Part shown: in pieces, positions 8,970 through 17,498 of the stretch
Layout of the letters: each line of letters starts with the position of its first letter
Position numbering within the stretch: position 1 is the stretch's first letter
Source: Saprospiraceae bacterium
Lineage (GTDB): Bacteria; Bacteroidota; Bacteroidia; Chitinophagales; Saprospiraceae
Reading direction: 5' to 3'
NCBI GenBank assembly: GCA_016787285.1
Contig: JAEUUV010000052.1
Span: 1-54,617, forward strand
Length of the DNA: 54,617 nucleotides
The notes under the pieces: model-generated
Told to the model about the DNA's origin: nothing
The model's input: only the letters and a program-made list of their open reading frames with translations
Database searches by the model: none
Program-made: the position numbers and the translations under genes

Positions 8970-10019
8970 ATGAAAATACTGCTGGTACTAAACAGCCGAA
9001 TTCCGACTTCGAACTACGACGATGCAGAACGTGTGTTCTGGTGGCAGGCCCGCCAATTGCATGAAATGGGACACGAGCCGGTTGTTCTGGTGAAACAGGG
9101 TTCCATGTGCGATTTTGCTCCTGTGCTGGTTCTCGACGAGAAAAAAGCCCTTGCCGCACAGGTGCCGGAAGGGGTGGATATCGTGCACTTTTTTTATCGG
9201 CCGGCTGCAAAATATCTCGCAGAGTTTCCCAAACCCTACCTGATTACCAACTTCGACAACAGCACCAAAGCCGACGCCTTTGACCCCAACACGGTTTTTC
9301 TTTCGGCCAACCACGCCGCCCGGCATGAAGCCGAAGTGTATGTGTACCCCGGCATGGATTTTCGCGATTACGGAAATGTGCTGCTGGATTTTCCCCGCAA
9401 CTATTTTCATTTCCTCGGCGATGCCGCCTGGCGTGGCCGAAATGTGCGGGGCGCCATTGACCTGGCTTCCCGAACCGGCACCCGGCTGCATGTGATCGGC
9501 GGGTCGAGGATCAATTTCCGGAAGGGGCTTCGCATTTCACTCAGTCCCAGTGCCCGGTTCCACGGAGTGCTCAGCAGCGATGGACGCAACATGATGCTCA
9601 ACGGTTCCCGCGGGCTGCTTTTTCCGGTGCTCTGGCACGAGCCTTTCGGCCTGCCCGTAATCGAAAGCCTGTATTTCGGTTGTCCGGTGTTCGGCACGCC
9701 CTTCGGCGCCCTGCCCGAACTGCTGTGCCGAAAAGTGAATAACGACGGGCGCAAGTGGACCGGGCAGGTGGATGCCTGTTTTTCGGAATTCGGCTGCCTG
9801 TCGGTCAAGCGATCCGAACTTCTGGAAGCCATTCGCCACGCCCACGGTTTTTCGCCCGAGCGCTGCACGGAGTACGCGACCGACTGTTTTTCTGCTGCGC
9901 GTATGGCTCGCGACTATGTGCATCTGTACGAACGGGTACTCAACGGCGAAGCGCTGCACGCCTATGCCCCTACCCTGAAGGAGGCGCCCGGGAATAAGTT
10001 GTTGAGTATGGAGGAGTGA
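8970..10019 (+). CDS. glycosyltransferase, GT4-like
   Basis: This 349-residue protein begins MKILLVLNSRIPTSNYDD, a Rossmann-like N terminus. In the C-terminal half it carries HEPFGLPVIESLYFGCPVFG, the E-x7-E donor-binding motif of family 4 (GT-B fold) glycosyltransferases. The acceptor and sugar donor cannot be read from sequence. The frame is open upstream of 8970, but that stretch has no family resemblance and the ATG at 8970 gives the canonical start. It is divergent from pheT and stands alone, with no neighbouring cell-envelope gene on its strand. A Bacteroidota-like -7 element lies about 50 nt upstream. Confidence 0.85.
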   Translation: MKILLVLNSRIPTSNYDDAERVFWWQARQLHEMGHEPVVLVKQGSMCDFAPVLVLDEKKALAAQVPEGVDIVHFFYRPAAKYLAEFPKPYLITNFDNSTKADAFDPNTVFLSANHAARHEAEVYVYPGMDFRDYGNVLLDFPRNYFHFLGDAAWRGRNVRGAIDLASRTGTRLHVIGGSRINFRKGLRISLSPSARFHGVLSSDGRNMMLNGSRGLLFPVLWHEPFGLPVIESLYFGCPVFGTPFGALPELLCRKVNNDGRKWTGQVDACFSEFGCLSVKRSELLEAIRHAHGFSPERCTEYATDCFSAARMARDYVHLYERVLNGEALHAYAPTLKEAPGNKLLSMEE

Positions 10020-10152
10020 GAGCGTCGGGCGCTGAGGTTAAGCGCAGTAGGACACTTCAACGGGCAGATTTTTTTGGTTGTTTCCTGAAATTATTATAAT
10101 TATTTCTGATTACAACTTGAAAAATTCAAATTTGCCTCAAAATACATACCCT

Positions 10153-11286
10153 ATGTGGATTGATCGTATTCTTTTGTCAATAGTTGAAGAGCATCTTGAG
10201 GGAGGCAAGGCAGTCATACTCATCGGGCCACGGCAGGTGGGAAAAACAACCCTGCTGGAAAAAATAACAGAGCGATTTAAAGGCACGTTGATTTGGATGG
10301 ATTGTGATGAACCTGATGTGCGGCAACGATTGACCAATGCGACCTCGACGGAGTTGAAAGCCTGGGCAGGAGATGCCGTATTAGTGGTGATTGATGAGGC
10401 TCAGCGGGTGAAAAACATCGGCCTTACGTTGAAACTGTTTACCGATAAAATCAAATCGGTCAAGTTATTGGTCACAGGGTCTTCTTCGCTCGATATCGCA
10501 AACGAAATTAACGAACCGCTTACGGGCCGCAAGTGGGAGTTCATGCTTTTGCCGATTTCCACGGAAGAGATGATACAGTATCATGGCGCAAACGAAGAAA
10601 AGCGGTTGCTGACACACCGATTGGTCTATGGAATGTACCCTGAAATTATCAATCGTCCGGGCAAAGAAGAAGCCCTGCTTCGGCAACTGAGCGGCAGTTA
10701 TCTTTACAAGGACATTTTTACATTTTACGACATCCGAAAGCCCGAAGTATTGGAGAAGTTGCTCCAATCGCTGGCTCTCCAACTCGGCAGCGAAGTCAAT
10801 TATCATGAGCTTGCCCAATTGGTCGGTACCGATCAGGCGACGGTGCAACGTTACCTCGACCTGCTCGAAAAAGCCTTTGTAGTGTTTCGCTTGCCGGCCT
10901 TCAGCCGCAATGTGCGCAACGAACTAAAAAAAAGCAGAAAAGTCTACTTTTACGACAATGGTATTCGAAACGCCATTCTAAACAGTTTCAAACCGGTAGA
11001 TATGCGTACAGACACCGGCGCTCTTTGGGAAAACTTCCTTGTGAGTGAACGTGTCAAATGGCTGGGTAACCATCAATACGCTGCAAATCGCTTTTTTTGG
11101 CGCACCACCCAACAGCAGGAAATTGACTACATTGAGGAAAAAGACGGAGTTTTGTCTGCTTTTGAATTCAAATGGAGCCCAACTGCACGCGTTTCTTTTC
11201 CAAAGACTTTTTTGAATGCATACGACAACGTGCAAACCGCCGTCATTACCCCCGAAAACTACCTTTCCTTCATCGCACCAGCGTGA
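10153..11286 (+). CDS. AAA ATPase with DUF4143 domain
   Basis: This 377-residue protein has an AAA_14-type ATPase core: Walker A GPRQVGKTT at 25-33, Walker B VLVVIDEAQ at 76-84 and a VTGSSS sensor at 107-112. A winged-helix segment follows (about 210-250). The C-terminal DUF4143 domain has a PD-(D/E)xK-like signature (EIDY, then AFEFKW near residues 330-345). Such proteins are common, patchily distributed and of unknown role; defence, mobile-element or DNA-repair functions have been suggested. Base composition of the gene and of its 130-nt upstream region is visibly AT-richer than its neighbours, suggesting acquisition. Its 3' end overlaps the convergent T9SS gene by 17 bp. The ATG at 10153 fits the family start better than the upstream alternative at 10078. 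Confidence 0.88.
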   Translation: MWIDRILLSIVEEHLEGGKAVILIGPRQVGKTTLLEKITERFKGTLIWMDCDEPDVRQRLTNATSTELKAWAGDAVLVVIDEAQRVKNIGLTLKLFTDKIKSVKLLVTGSSSLDIANEINEPLTGRKWEFMLLPISTEEMIQYHGANEEKRLLTHRLVYGMYPEIINRPGKEEALLRQLSGSYLYKDIFTFYDIRKPEVLEKLLQSLALQLGSEVNYHELAQLVGTDQATVQRYLDLLEKAFVVFRLPAFSRNVRNELKKSRKVYFYDNGIRNAILNSFKPVDMRTDTGALWENFLVSERVKWLGNHQYAANRFFWRTTQQQEIDYIEEKDGVLSAFEFKWSPTARVSFPKTFLNAYDNVQTAVITPENYLSFIAPA

Positions 11287-12613
11287 CGTCGCCTTGCAAA
11301 AGCAACTCACGCCCGTCATTGTACAACAATACCGCGCGCCACAGGTACACCCCGGCCGGCGCTTCGGCGGCTTCGTGTGTGCCGGCCCAACCGGCAGCAG
11401 GGTCGTTGACGGCGAAGTTGCGGTTCTCGAACCAGAGCCGGCCGAAACGGTCGTACACCCGAAGTGAGGACACCGTTTTGATACCCTCCCCGCCATACAC
11501 CGAGAAGACCTGGTTTTCGGTCAGGTCTGCCATTTCCGGCGCAAAAACGTTCGGCACGTATACGTCGCGCTCACGCTTGACCTCCACATGCAGTTCGTCC
11601 GTGGCCATGCAGCCGTCGGCGTTGATGGCCGTCACCTGATAGGTCAGGCTGTATTCCGGAGCGAGCAGGTAACTGTTGGGTGAAATTTTCTGCACACCGT
11701 AGTCCGGTTGCCAGATCAGGGTATCGGCGGGCGGGTTCACTTCCACCAGGCGGGACAGGGTGTCGCCGGAAAAAATGGTGGTATCGGGGCCCAGGTCGAA
11801 GATGAGTTCCAGGCCGCTGGGCAACAAAACCACTCGCGCAAACTCACATCCGGCGGCGTCTTCCATTTTAACAAAATAAACCCCGGGCTGGAGATTGTCC
11901 CAGGTGCGTTTAGCACTTTGAATGCCGCCGTTGAGGGAAAACAGATACGGGGGGATGCCGCCGGCAGGAGCGCTCAGGTGAATACTCCCGCTATTTTGGC
12001 CAAAACAGGTCTCGCCCTCGGCATCCACCTGAGCAGAAAGCGGGTCCGGAACAGACAGGGTGGTATCCATTACAATGGAACAACCACGGGCATCCGTCAC
12101 CGTGACGGACAAGGGGCCTGAACCGAGGCTGTCGGCGCGGACATCCACATCGCCGTTCGACCAGGCGATCTGGTACGGGGGGGTGCCGCCGGCAGGCTCA
12201 AATACCGTCACTCCGTTCATGCCATACGAGCACGCCACGGGAAAACCGCCGAAATTGGTCAGAATAAACAGGTCCCCGCCCAGCGGCACAGGGTTGTTAA
12301 TTGTTTGTGTCGAGATGGAATCCAGGCCATTTGCTCCCGTGAGCGTAATGCGGTACAAGCCGTGGGCAAGCCCGCTCAGTACGAACGGTTGTCCGTATTG
12401 GGTCAGTTGCCCGGTACCAGAGGCGCCGGAACTCGTGTTTACCCAAAGCATGGACACAGGCAGGGCGCCACTCAGAAGGGTCAGTTGGATACGTCCGTCC
12501 TGAGCGCCGGTACAAGATACGTCAGTGACGGAAAATTGCGCCGATGGTTTGCCGCTCTGGGCCCCTGCTCCCGTTGCGACCAACCACGCCAGCGCGAACA
12601 GCATGGTTTTCAT
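11270..12613 (-). CDS. T9SS type B sorted protein with gliding-motility C-terminal domain
   Basis: This 447-residue exported protein has a signal peptide (MKTMLFALAWLVATGAGAQS). It contains SprB-like or immunoglobulin-like repeats with GGTPPYQIAWSNGD (about residues 130-145) and GGIPPYLFSLNGG (about 213-225). The C-terminal domain of about 95 residues starts at YVPNVFAPE and holds SLRVYDRFGRLWFEN, the gliding-motility-associated (CHU_C) signature of type B cargo of the type IX system. Mature protein is expected at the cell surface or secreted. It follows the thioesterase gene by 61 nt on the same strand. The stop lies inside the convergent ATPase gene. Much shorter than typical SprB adhesins. 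Confidence 0.9.
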   Translation of the reverse strand: MKTMLFALAWLVATGAGAQSGKPSAQFSVTDVSCTGAQDGRIQLTLLSGALPVSMLWVNTSSGASGTGQLTQYGQPFVLSGLAHGLYRITLTGANGLDSISTQTINNPVPLGGDLFILTNFGGFPVACSYGMNGVTVFEPAGGTPPYQIAWSNGDVDVRADSLGSGPLSVTVTDARGCSIVMDTTLSVPDPLSAQVDAEGETCFGQNSGSIHLSAPAGGIPPYLFSLNGGIQSAKRTWDNLQPGVYFVKMEDAAGCEFARVVLLPSGLELIFDLGPDTTIFSGDTLSRLVEVNPPADTLIWQPDYGVQKISPNSYLLAPEYSLTYQVTAINADGCMATDELHVEVKRERDVYVPNVFAPEMADLTENQVFSVYGGEGIKTVSSLRVYDRFGRLWFENRNFAVNDPAAGWAGTHEAAEAPAGVYLWRAVLLYNDGRELLLQGDVTLVR

Positions 12614-12674
12614 GTTTTCTCAGTATGTTAGCAATCGTAAATCGTCCTTCGCAAATCGAACTTTTAAACTTCCC

Positions 12675-13085
12675 TCATGCCCACTCCCGCTGTTTCCGGT
12701 AGGCTACTCCTCTGAAAAAAGCGACCGGTGTTCCGTCTTCCCGAATGACCCGAATGGCATAATTGGACAAGCTGTTGCCCAGGTTTTCTTCCGTGGCCGT
12801 CGCCGTCAGCACATCGCCGGCGCGAACCGGTGCTACGTGTTCAATGGTGCAATGGATAGATAAAGCATGCCGGCCATGCGAATTGCAGGCAAACGCAAAA
12901 GCACTGTCGGCCAGCGAAAATGTGATACCGCCGTGCGCGACTCCAAACCCGTTGAGCATTTCGTTCCGCACGGACATCCGCAACGTGCACGTCCCCGCTC
13001 CTACCGCTACAAGTTCCATGCCCATCCATTGGCTGAACGGGTCGTTGTCGAACATTCGGTGGAAGATTTCGGTGGGCGTAAGCAC
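12675..13085 (-). CDS. paaI: PaaI family hotdog thioesterase
   Basis: This 136-residue single hotdog-fold protein matches PaaI, the hydroxyphenylacetyl-CoA thioesterase. The diagnostic segments are MLNGFGVAHGGITFSLADSA (residues 44-63) with the HGG loop, AFACNS (65-70) and VAFFRGVAYR near the end. PaaI hydrolyses ring-hydroxylated or stalled aryl-CoA intermediates of phenylacetate degradation, but homologues act on diverse acyl-CoAs. The start is GTG at 13085; no ATG lies upstream in frame, and a TATATTTG -7 element at 13120 gives a leader of about 28 nt. A PaaE-type reductase lies 3 kb away (16064), but no other paa genes are present, so a complete pathway cannot be claimed. Confidence 0.9.
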   Translation of the reverse strand: MLTPTEIFHRMFDNDPFSQWMGMELVAVGAGTCTLRMSVRNEMLNGFGVAHGGITFSLADSAFAFACNSHGRHALSIHCTIEHVAPVRAGDVLTATATEENLGNSLSNYAIRVIREDGTPVAFFRGVAYRKQREWA

Positions 13086-13119
13086 GTTCAGGTTCCTGTT
13101 TTTTTGTTTATTCGGGGCA

Positions 13120-13127
13120 CAAATATA
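13120..13127 (-). promoter_or_regulatory. -7 element upstream of paaI
   Basis: On the minus strand TATATTTG matches the Bacteroidota -7 consensus TAnnTTTG and lies 35 nt before the GTG start of the thioesterase gene. No TTG is seen at the -33 position. Confidence 0.4.
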
Positions 13128-13200
13128 GGCGGCAATCTGCTTCCTGTACGCACTTCGATGTGTTTACGTGTCGGGGACCGGCTCAAGGGGCAATTCCTGT

Positions 13201-13830
13201 TTAACAAATCCTTGCCAATTTTTGTCGGCAGCGTATCAAAACAAAAGCCCCCGCACCAGCCAGCACATCGGGTATCGAATGGTTTCCGGTACTCAGGCAG
13301 CTCAGTGAGATGAGTACGGCCAGAGCGTACCAAATCCATCGCCATTTTGGAAAACTGATGGAGAAATACTGTGCCGACAGAAAGGCCCAGATGACGTGAA
13401 AGGAAGGTAGTGCACAGGTTTCGCCGTCCATGGATCGCTCCAGCAGCAGCAACTCGCCCGCCCATGTTTGTGGATCAAAATCCCGCTGGTGTACGGCAAA
13501 CGGGAACATCAGGTAAAGGAAACCCACGAGTGCGGTGCCGAACGTCGAATCAAAGAAGAGCCTGCGCAGGGAATGTTTCGTTTTCAGGACAAACGGAACT
13601 AACAGCGCAAACGGATAGGCAAGGTCGTACACGATTTGCGTCCATTCCCAAACCGGCCAGGTTTCTTCAAAAGGAAGGTTGGTGTAAACGGCGCAATCCG
13701 GCGTGCCTTGGCGGATAAAGTATTCGTACACACATGCATAGGGTACAAAAACCAGCAAAAAAACCGCAACTCGTTCCCGCCACGCGGGGGATTCGGCAGT
13801 TGAAGCGGGAATCGGGACGAGTATTTTCAT
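13201..13830 (-). CDS. PAP2 superfamily membrane protein
   Basis: This 209-residue polytopic membrane protein has about five hydrophobic segments (near 20-38, 65-83, 97-112, 143-160 and 165-182). The two recognisable PAP2 signatures are ALPSFHVIWAF with H145 and STGNHSIPDVLAG with H184 and D188. This resembles the inositolphosphotransferase/Aur1 branch of the phosphatidic-acid phosphatase superfamily, so lipid phosphate hydrolysis or phosphoalcohol transfer at the membrane is likely. The KxxxxxxRP first motif of canonical PAP2 is not obvious. The ATG at 13830 is preferred to an upstream start at 13869, because MKIL followed by a polar stretch fits better. A 162-bp inverted repeat lies upstream. 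Confidence 0.75.
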   Translation of the reverse strand: MKILVPIPASTAESPAWRERVAVFLLVFVPYACVYEYFIRQGTPDCAVYTNLPFEETWPVWEWTQIVYDLAYPFALLVPFVLKTKHSLRRLFFDSTFGTALVGFLYLMFPFAVHQRDFDPQTWAGELLLLERSMDGETCALPSFHVIWAFLSAQYFSISFPKWRWIWYALAVLISLSCLSTGNHSIPDVLAGAGAFVLIRCRQKLARIC

Positions 13831-13888
13831 AGGACAGACACAAAAAAACTGCGCTAAAGTCAGATACATTTTTCATCAGGGGTGTTTA

Positions 13889-14050
13889 AGAGGCTATTTG
13901 AATTTCAGTCACCGGGCTACAAGCGACCAATTTTGCTTCATGCTGCGTTAAAATTTTCGCCATAGGCCCCCGGCTATGCCTGCAAATTTTGCCTTGCCTG
14001 AATCAAAATTTGCTCGATTTCGCCTCGGCACTGAAACTCAAACAGCCTCT
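13889..14050. repeat. 162-bp structured inverted-repeat element
   Basis: The terminal 21-nt arms (13889-13909 and 14030-14050, beginning AGAGGCT and ending AGCCTCT) match at 19 of 21 positions. Read as minus-strand RNA, both mismatches become G-U pairs. Inside are a perfect 10-bp stem GCAAATTTTG/CAAAATTTGC (13982-13991, 14004-14013), AATTTT/AAAATT (13929-13934, 13950-13955) and CATAG/CTATG (13961-13965, 13974-13978). No gene is seen in the 330-nt intergenic region holding it. It could be a MITE-like element or a structured RNA. Confidence 0.75.
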
Positions 14051-14121
14051 CAGAGGCGTCAAATTTCGCAGGCACCAAATTCCGGCAAAACCGACACAGC
14101 CACTTCTTGCCGTGGATACCG

Positions 14122-14129
14122 TACCTTTG
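14122..14129 (+). promoter_or_regulatory. -7 element upstream of purF
   Basis: TACCTTTG matches TAnnTTTG and lies 32 nt before the ATG at 14162, a typical leader length. No well-placed TTG is visible 19-20 nt upstream. Confidence 0.4.
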
Positions 14130-14161
14130 CGCCACCGCCTTCCAATTCTTCTCCACATACG

Positions 14162-16063
14162 ATGAGTGACCAGATTCAGCACGAGTGCGGCATCGCCGTT
14201 TTGCGACTGCTCAAACCCCTTGATTTTTACCACAAAAAATACGGGACGGCGTTTTACGGCATCCAGAAACTCCAGTTGCTCCTGCAAAAAATGCGCAACC
14301 GCGGGCAGGACGGCGCCGGTATCGCCACCATCAAACTCAACCCTGCGCCCGGCGAACGCTACATCAGCCGCAAACGCAGCAACACGCCGAATACCTACCT
14401 GACCGACCTGTTCGAGATGGTGTGGTCACGCGTCCGCGAAATCCCGCCCGAACGCCTTGGCGACACTGCCTGGCTCAAATCCAACGCCCCCTACGCAGGG
14501 GAAGTGCTCATGGGCCACCTGCGCTACGGCACCCACGGCGACAACAGCATCGAGCGCGTACACCCGTTTCACCGCCAGAACAACTGGATCAACCGGAACC
14601 TCCTGCTGGCCGGGAACTTCAACATGACCAACGTGGACGAACTGTTCCAGGAGCTCGTAGACCTCGGGCAGTACCCCAAGGAAAAAAGCGACACCGTCAC
14701 CGTGCTCGAAAAAATGGGCCACTTCCTCGACGACGAAGTGCAGCGGCTCCACACCTGGTACAAACCCGACGGCTACTCCAACCAGGACATCAACAAACTC
14801 ATTTTCGAAAGCCTCGACATCCAGCGCCTGCTGCGCCGCGCCTGCAAAAAATTCGACGGCGGCTATGTGCTCGGCGGCCTCATCGGCCACGGCGATGCGT
14901 TCCTGATCCGCGACCCCAACGGCATCCGCCCGGCCTACTGGTATCAGGACGACGAGGTGGTGGTGGCTGCCTCCGAACGCGCCGCCATCCAGACGGTGTT
15001 CAACGTGCGCTTCAACACCGTCAGGGAACTCAAACCCGGTCATGCGCTCATCGTCAAGTGCCACGGTACGGTGAGCGAACAGCCCTACGCCGACCCGCGC
15101 GAAACGCGGGCCTGCTCGTTCGAGCGCATCTACTTCAGCCGCGGAAACGACCGGGAAATTTATCAGGAACGCAAAAAACTCGGCCGGTTGCTGGCCCGCC
15201 CGGTACTTGATGCGGTTAATTTTGATCTGGAACACACCGTGTTCTCGTTCATCCCGAATACTGCCGAGGTGGCTTTTCAGGGTTTGGCCGAAGGCCTCGA
15301 TCATGAACTCAACCTCTGGAAACAAGAGCATATCCTGCAACTCCAGGAGAGCAAGGAACTTAATCCGGAAAAACTCCAGGCCATTCTCGAACGCCGTCCG
15401 CGGGTGGAAAAATTAGTACACAAGGATGAAAAACAACGCACGTTCATCGCCGACATCAAAAGCCGGCACAACATGGTGAGCTACGTGTACGACGTCACCT
15501 ACGGCCTGGTGGAAAACAACAAGGATACCCTTGTGCTGCTCGACGACTCCATCGTGCGCGGCACCACTCTGCGCGACAGCATTGTGACCATCACCGCCCG
15601 ACTCAACCCAAAGAAAATCATCGTGTTGTCCAGTGCCCCCCAGATCAGGTTTCCCGACTGCTACGGCATTGACATGAGCAAAATGAAGGACTTTGTGGCC
15701 TTTCAGGCGCTGGTCGAACTCCTGCACGAAACCGGTCGCGACAAACTCCTCGACGAAGCGTACAAGCGCTGCAAGGCTTCCGAAAACCTGCCCGTGGAAA
15801 TGATCCAGAACGAAGTGGCGCCGCTGTACAACCACTTCGAGTACTGCGAAATCAGCGCCCGCATCGCCAAACTGATTACCCCGCCGGGAATCAAATCCGA
15901 GGTGCAGGTTATTTTCCAGACGCTCGACGGCCTGCACACGGCCTGCCCCAAAAACCGGGGCGACTGGTACTTCTCCGGGCGCTACCCCACCCCCGGCGGC
16001 AATCGGGTGGTGAACCGCGCGTTTGTGAATTTTATGGAGGATCGGGACGAGCGGGCGTACTGA
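14162..16063 (+). CDS. purF: amidophosphoribosyltransferase, long Bacteroidota form
   Basis: This 633-residue class II glutamine amidotransferase fused to a phosphoribosyltransferase fold catalyses, by homology, the first step of purine synthesis (PRPP + Gln to phosphoribosylamine). The start MSDQIQHECGIAVL leaves an 8-residue propeptide before C9, the expected N-terminal nucleophile after processing. NRGQDGAGIA (near 48-57) and GHLRYGTHGD (near 119-128) are glutaminase motifs. The PRPP loop DDSIVRGTT lies at 461-469. The protein is over 100 residues longer than canonical PurF, with extra sequence between the domains; Bacteroidota often carry this form beside a normal PurF, so a specialised role is possible. 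The start at 14162 is chosen since upstream codons fall inside the inverted repeat. The stop abuts the convergent reductase stop with no intervening base. Confidence 0.9.
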   Translation: MSDQIQHECGIAVLRLLKPLDFYHKKYGTAFYGIQKLQLLLQKMRNRGQDGAGIATIKLNPAPGERYISRKRSNTPNTYLTDLFEMVWSRVREIPPERLGDTAWLKSNAPYAGEVLMGHLRYGTHGDNSIERVHPFHRQNNWINRNLLLAGNFNMTNVDELFQELVDLGQYPKEKSDTVTVLEKMGHFLDDEVQRLHTWYKPDGYSNQDINKLIFESLDIQRLLRRACKKFDGGYVLGGLIGHGDAFLIRDPNGIRPAYWYQDDEVVVAASERAAIQTVFNVRFNTVRELKPGHALIVKCHGTVSEQPYADPRETRACSFERIYFSRGNDREIYQERKKLGRLLARPVLDAVNFDLEHTVFSFIPNTAEVAFQGLAEGLDHELNLWKQEHILQLQESKELNPEKLQAILERRPRVEKLVHKDEKQRTFIADIKSRHNMVSYVYDVTYGLVENNKDTLVLLDDSIVRGTTLRDSIVTITARLNPKKIIVLSSAPQIRFPDCYGIDMSKMKDFVAFQALVELLHETGRDKLLDEAYKRCKASENLPVEMIQNEVAPLYNHFEYCEISARIAKLITPPGIKSEVQVIFQTLDGLHTACPKNRGDWYFSGRYPTPGGNRVVNRAFVNFMEDRDERAY

Positions 16064-17170
16064 TCACACATCATACGACACCTCCACGACCTCCGTCTCC
16101 GGCCGCGCCTGGCAGGTAAGGCAGTAGCCGGCCTTCACCTCCTCGTCGTCAAGCGCGTAGCAGGCGTCCATTTTTACCTTGCCATTCAGCACCTTGGCCA
16201 TGCAGGTCGAGCAGGCGCCGGCGGTGCAGGAATACGGCGCGTCGTGTTTCTCCTTCACCATGACATCCAGAATGGTCGCACCGGGCGGGATGCTGGTCTC
16301 AATGCGTTTGCCGTTGAGGTGCACGATCAGTTTGGCGCCCGCCCCGCTCGCCGCTTCACTGAATTCGCCCGGGGTGTGTGAAGCGTTGACAAAGTGCTCG
16401 GTGTGAATTTGTTTTTCGGAAATGCCTCGGGCGAGCAGGGCGGATTTGACCGAATCGGTCATCCCACCTGGGCCGCACACGAAGTAGTGGCAGTCGCCTT
16501 CCGGGCCGTGCGGCATGTTTTCGTCCAGGAAAGTAGTCGCTGCGCGCGCGTCAATCCGGCCTGTTTTGCCGTTCCAGTTGGAACTGTATTTTTTAAACAA
16601 ACCAAGGAAGCTGCCTGTGGCTTCTTTTTTCGGGCGACTCAGGATGTGCTCCACGAAAAGTTGACCGGTATAGCGCTCGGACAGGCGATCCAGTTCGTCG
16701 CGAAAGATGATATTCTCCTCGTCGCGGCTGCCGTAAAGCAGGAAAACGGCACTCATCGGCTCGGCCTCCAGCGTGGTTTTCAGGATGGACATAAGCGGCG
16801 TGATGCCGCTGCCGGCGCCAAAAACGTAGTAGGTGCGGCGTTTGTCAGGGTCAAGTTTGACAAAAAAACGCCCGTCGGGCGGAGCCACTTCGAGCGTGTC
16901 GCCGGGCTTGAGCGAGTCGTGTAAAAACGCCGACATCCGGCCACCGGCCACCTTTTTTACCGTGACGGCAAATCGCTCTTCCAGCGGACTGGACGACATG
17001 GAGTACGAACGCCGTACCTCGTGCCCGCCGATATCGTGCCGAACGGTAATGTGCTGGCCCTGCGTGTACGCGAACGCATCGCGCAGGTTCTCCGGGATTT
17101 GAAATTCCAGTGTGACGGCGTCGGGAGTTTCCGGGGTAATCTTGCTGATTATGAGTTTATGAAAATCCAT
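16064..17170 (-). CDS. PaaE-type ferredoxin/flavin oxidoreductase
   Basis: This 368-residue protein has three modules: an FAD-binding domain with RRSYSMSS (53-60), an NAD(P)-binding domain with FGAGSGITP (117-125) and CGPGGM (about 233-238), and a C-terminal plant-type 2Fe-2S ferredoxin with C315, C320, C323 and C353. This is the PaaE/PaaK architecture, which passes electrons from NADPH to the phenylacetyl-CoA epoxidase. Relatives serve other oxygenases or act as general ferredoxin reductases. The oxygenase subunits PaaABCD are absent here, so the partner is unknown; the nearby PaaI thioesterase is suggestive only. The final codon abuts the purF stop. Confidence 0.88.
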   Translation of the reverse strand: MDFHKLIISKITPETPDAVTLEFQIPENLRDAFAYTQGQHITVRHDIGGHEVRRSYSMSSSPLEERFAVTVKKVAGGRMSAFLHDSLKPGDTLEVAPPDGRFFVKLDPDKRRTYYVFGAGSGITPLMSILKTTLEAEPMSAVFLLYGSRDEENIIFRDELDRLSERYTGQLFVEHILSRPKKEATGSFLGLFKKYSSNWNGKTGRIDARAATTFLDENMPHGPEGDCHYFVCGPGGMTDSVKSALLARGISEKQIHTEHFVNASHTPGEFSEAASGAGAKLIVHLNGKRIETSIPPGATILDVMVKEKHDAPYSCTAGACSTCMAKVLNGKVKMDACYALDDEEVKAGYCLTCQARPETEVVEVSYDV

Positions 17171-17187
17171 GTTAAAGCAGGTTGGGC

Positions 17188-17487
17188 GGGTTGAGCGGGT
17201 TGAGCGGGTTGAGCGGGTTTAACGGGTTGAGTAAGTTGAGTTTGAAAGCCCCGAAGGGGCGCCATATCCGAAAGCAGGGCAGCGCCCTGCTTTTCTACGA
17301 CATCTCGACGGGAAGCCCTGAAAGGGCGCTATATCCTCACACGCGGCTGTGTTATGCCGCCCTTTCAGGGCTTATTCGCAGGGCAGGACTTTATAAGCAG
17401 GGCGCTGCCCTGCTTTCGGGTCTGGCGCCCCTTCGGGGCTTTCAAACTAAACTTACCCAACCCGTTAAACCCGTTAAACCCGTTAAA
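17188..17487. repeat. 300-bp nested inverted-repeat block (REP-like cluster)
   Basis: The left side has five 9-nt units (GGGTTGAGC x3, GGGTTTAAC, GGGTTGAGT; 17188-17232). It continues into a 21-nt segment (17244-17264, GAAAGCCCCGAAGGGGC...) whose exact reverse complement is at 17423-17443. The right side ends in three CCCGTTAAA units (17461-17487). Nested hairpins include AAAGCAGGGC-agc-GCCCTGCTTT (17271-17293) and its counterpart AAGCAGGGC-gct-GCCCTGCTT (17395-17415). Inverted copies of AAGCCCTGAAAGGGCG lie near 17313 and 17357. Open frames across it look like by-products of the repeats. Confidence 0.85.
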
Positions 17488-17498
17488 CCTCCTTGTCC

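Noticed and set aside
12675-17170. A phenylacetate degradation cluster
   Set aside because: Only a PaaI-type thioesterase and a PaaE-type reductase are present, separated by unrelated genes; no paaABCD, paaF, paaG, paaK or paaZ.
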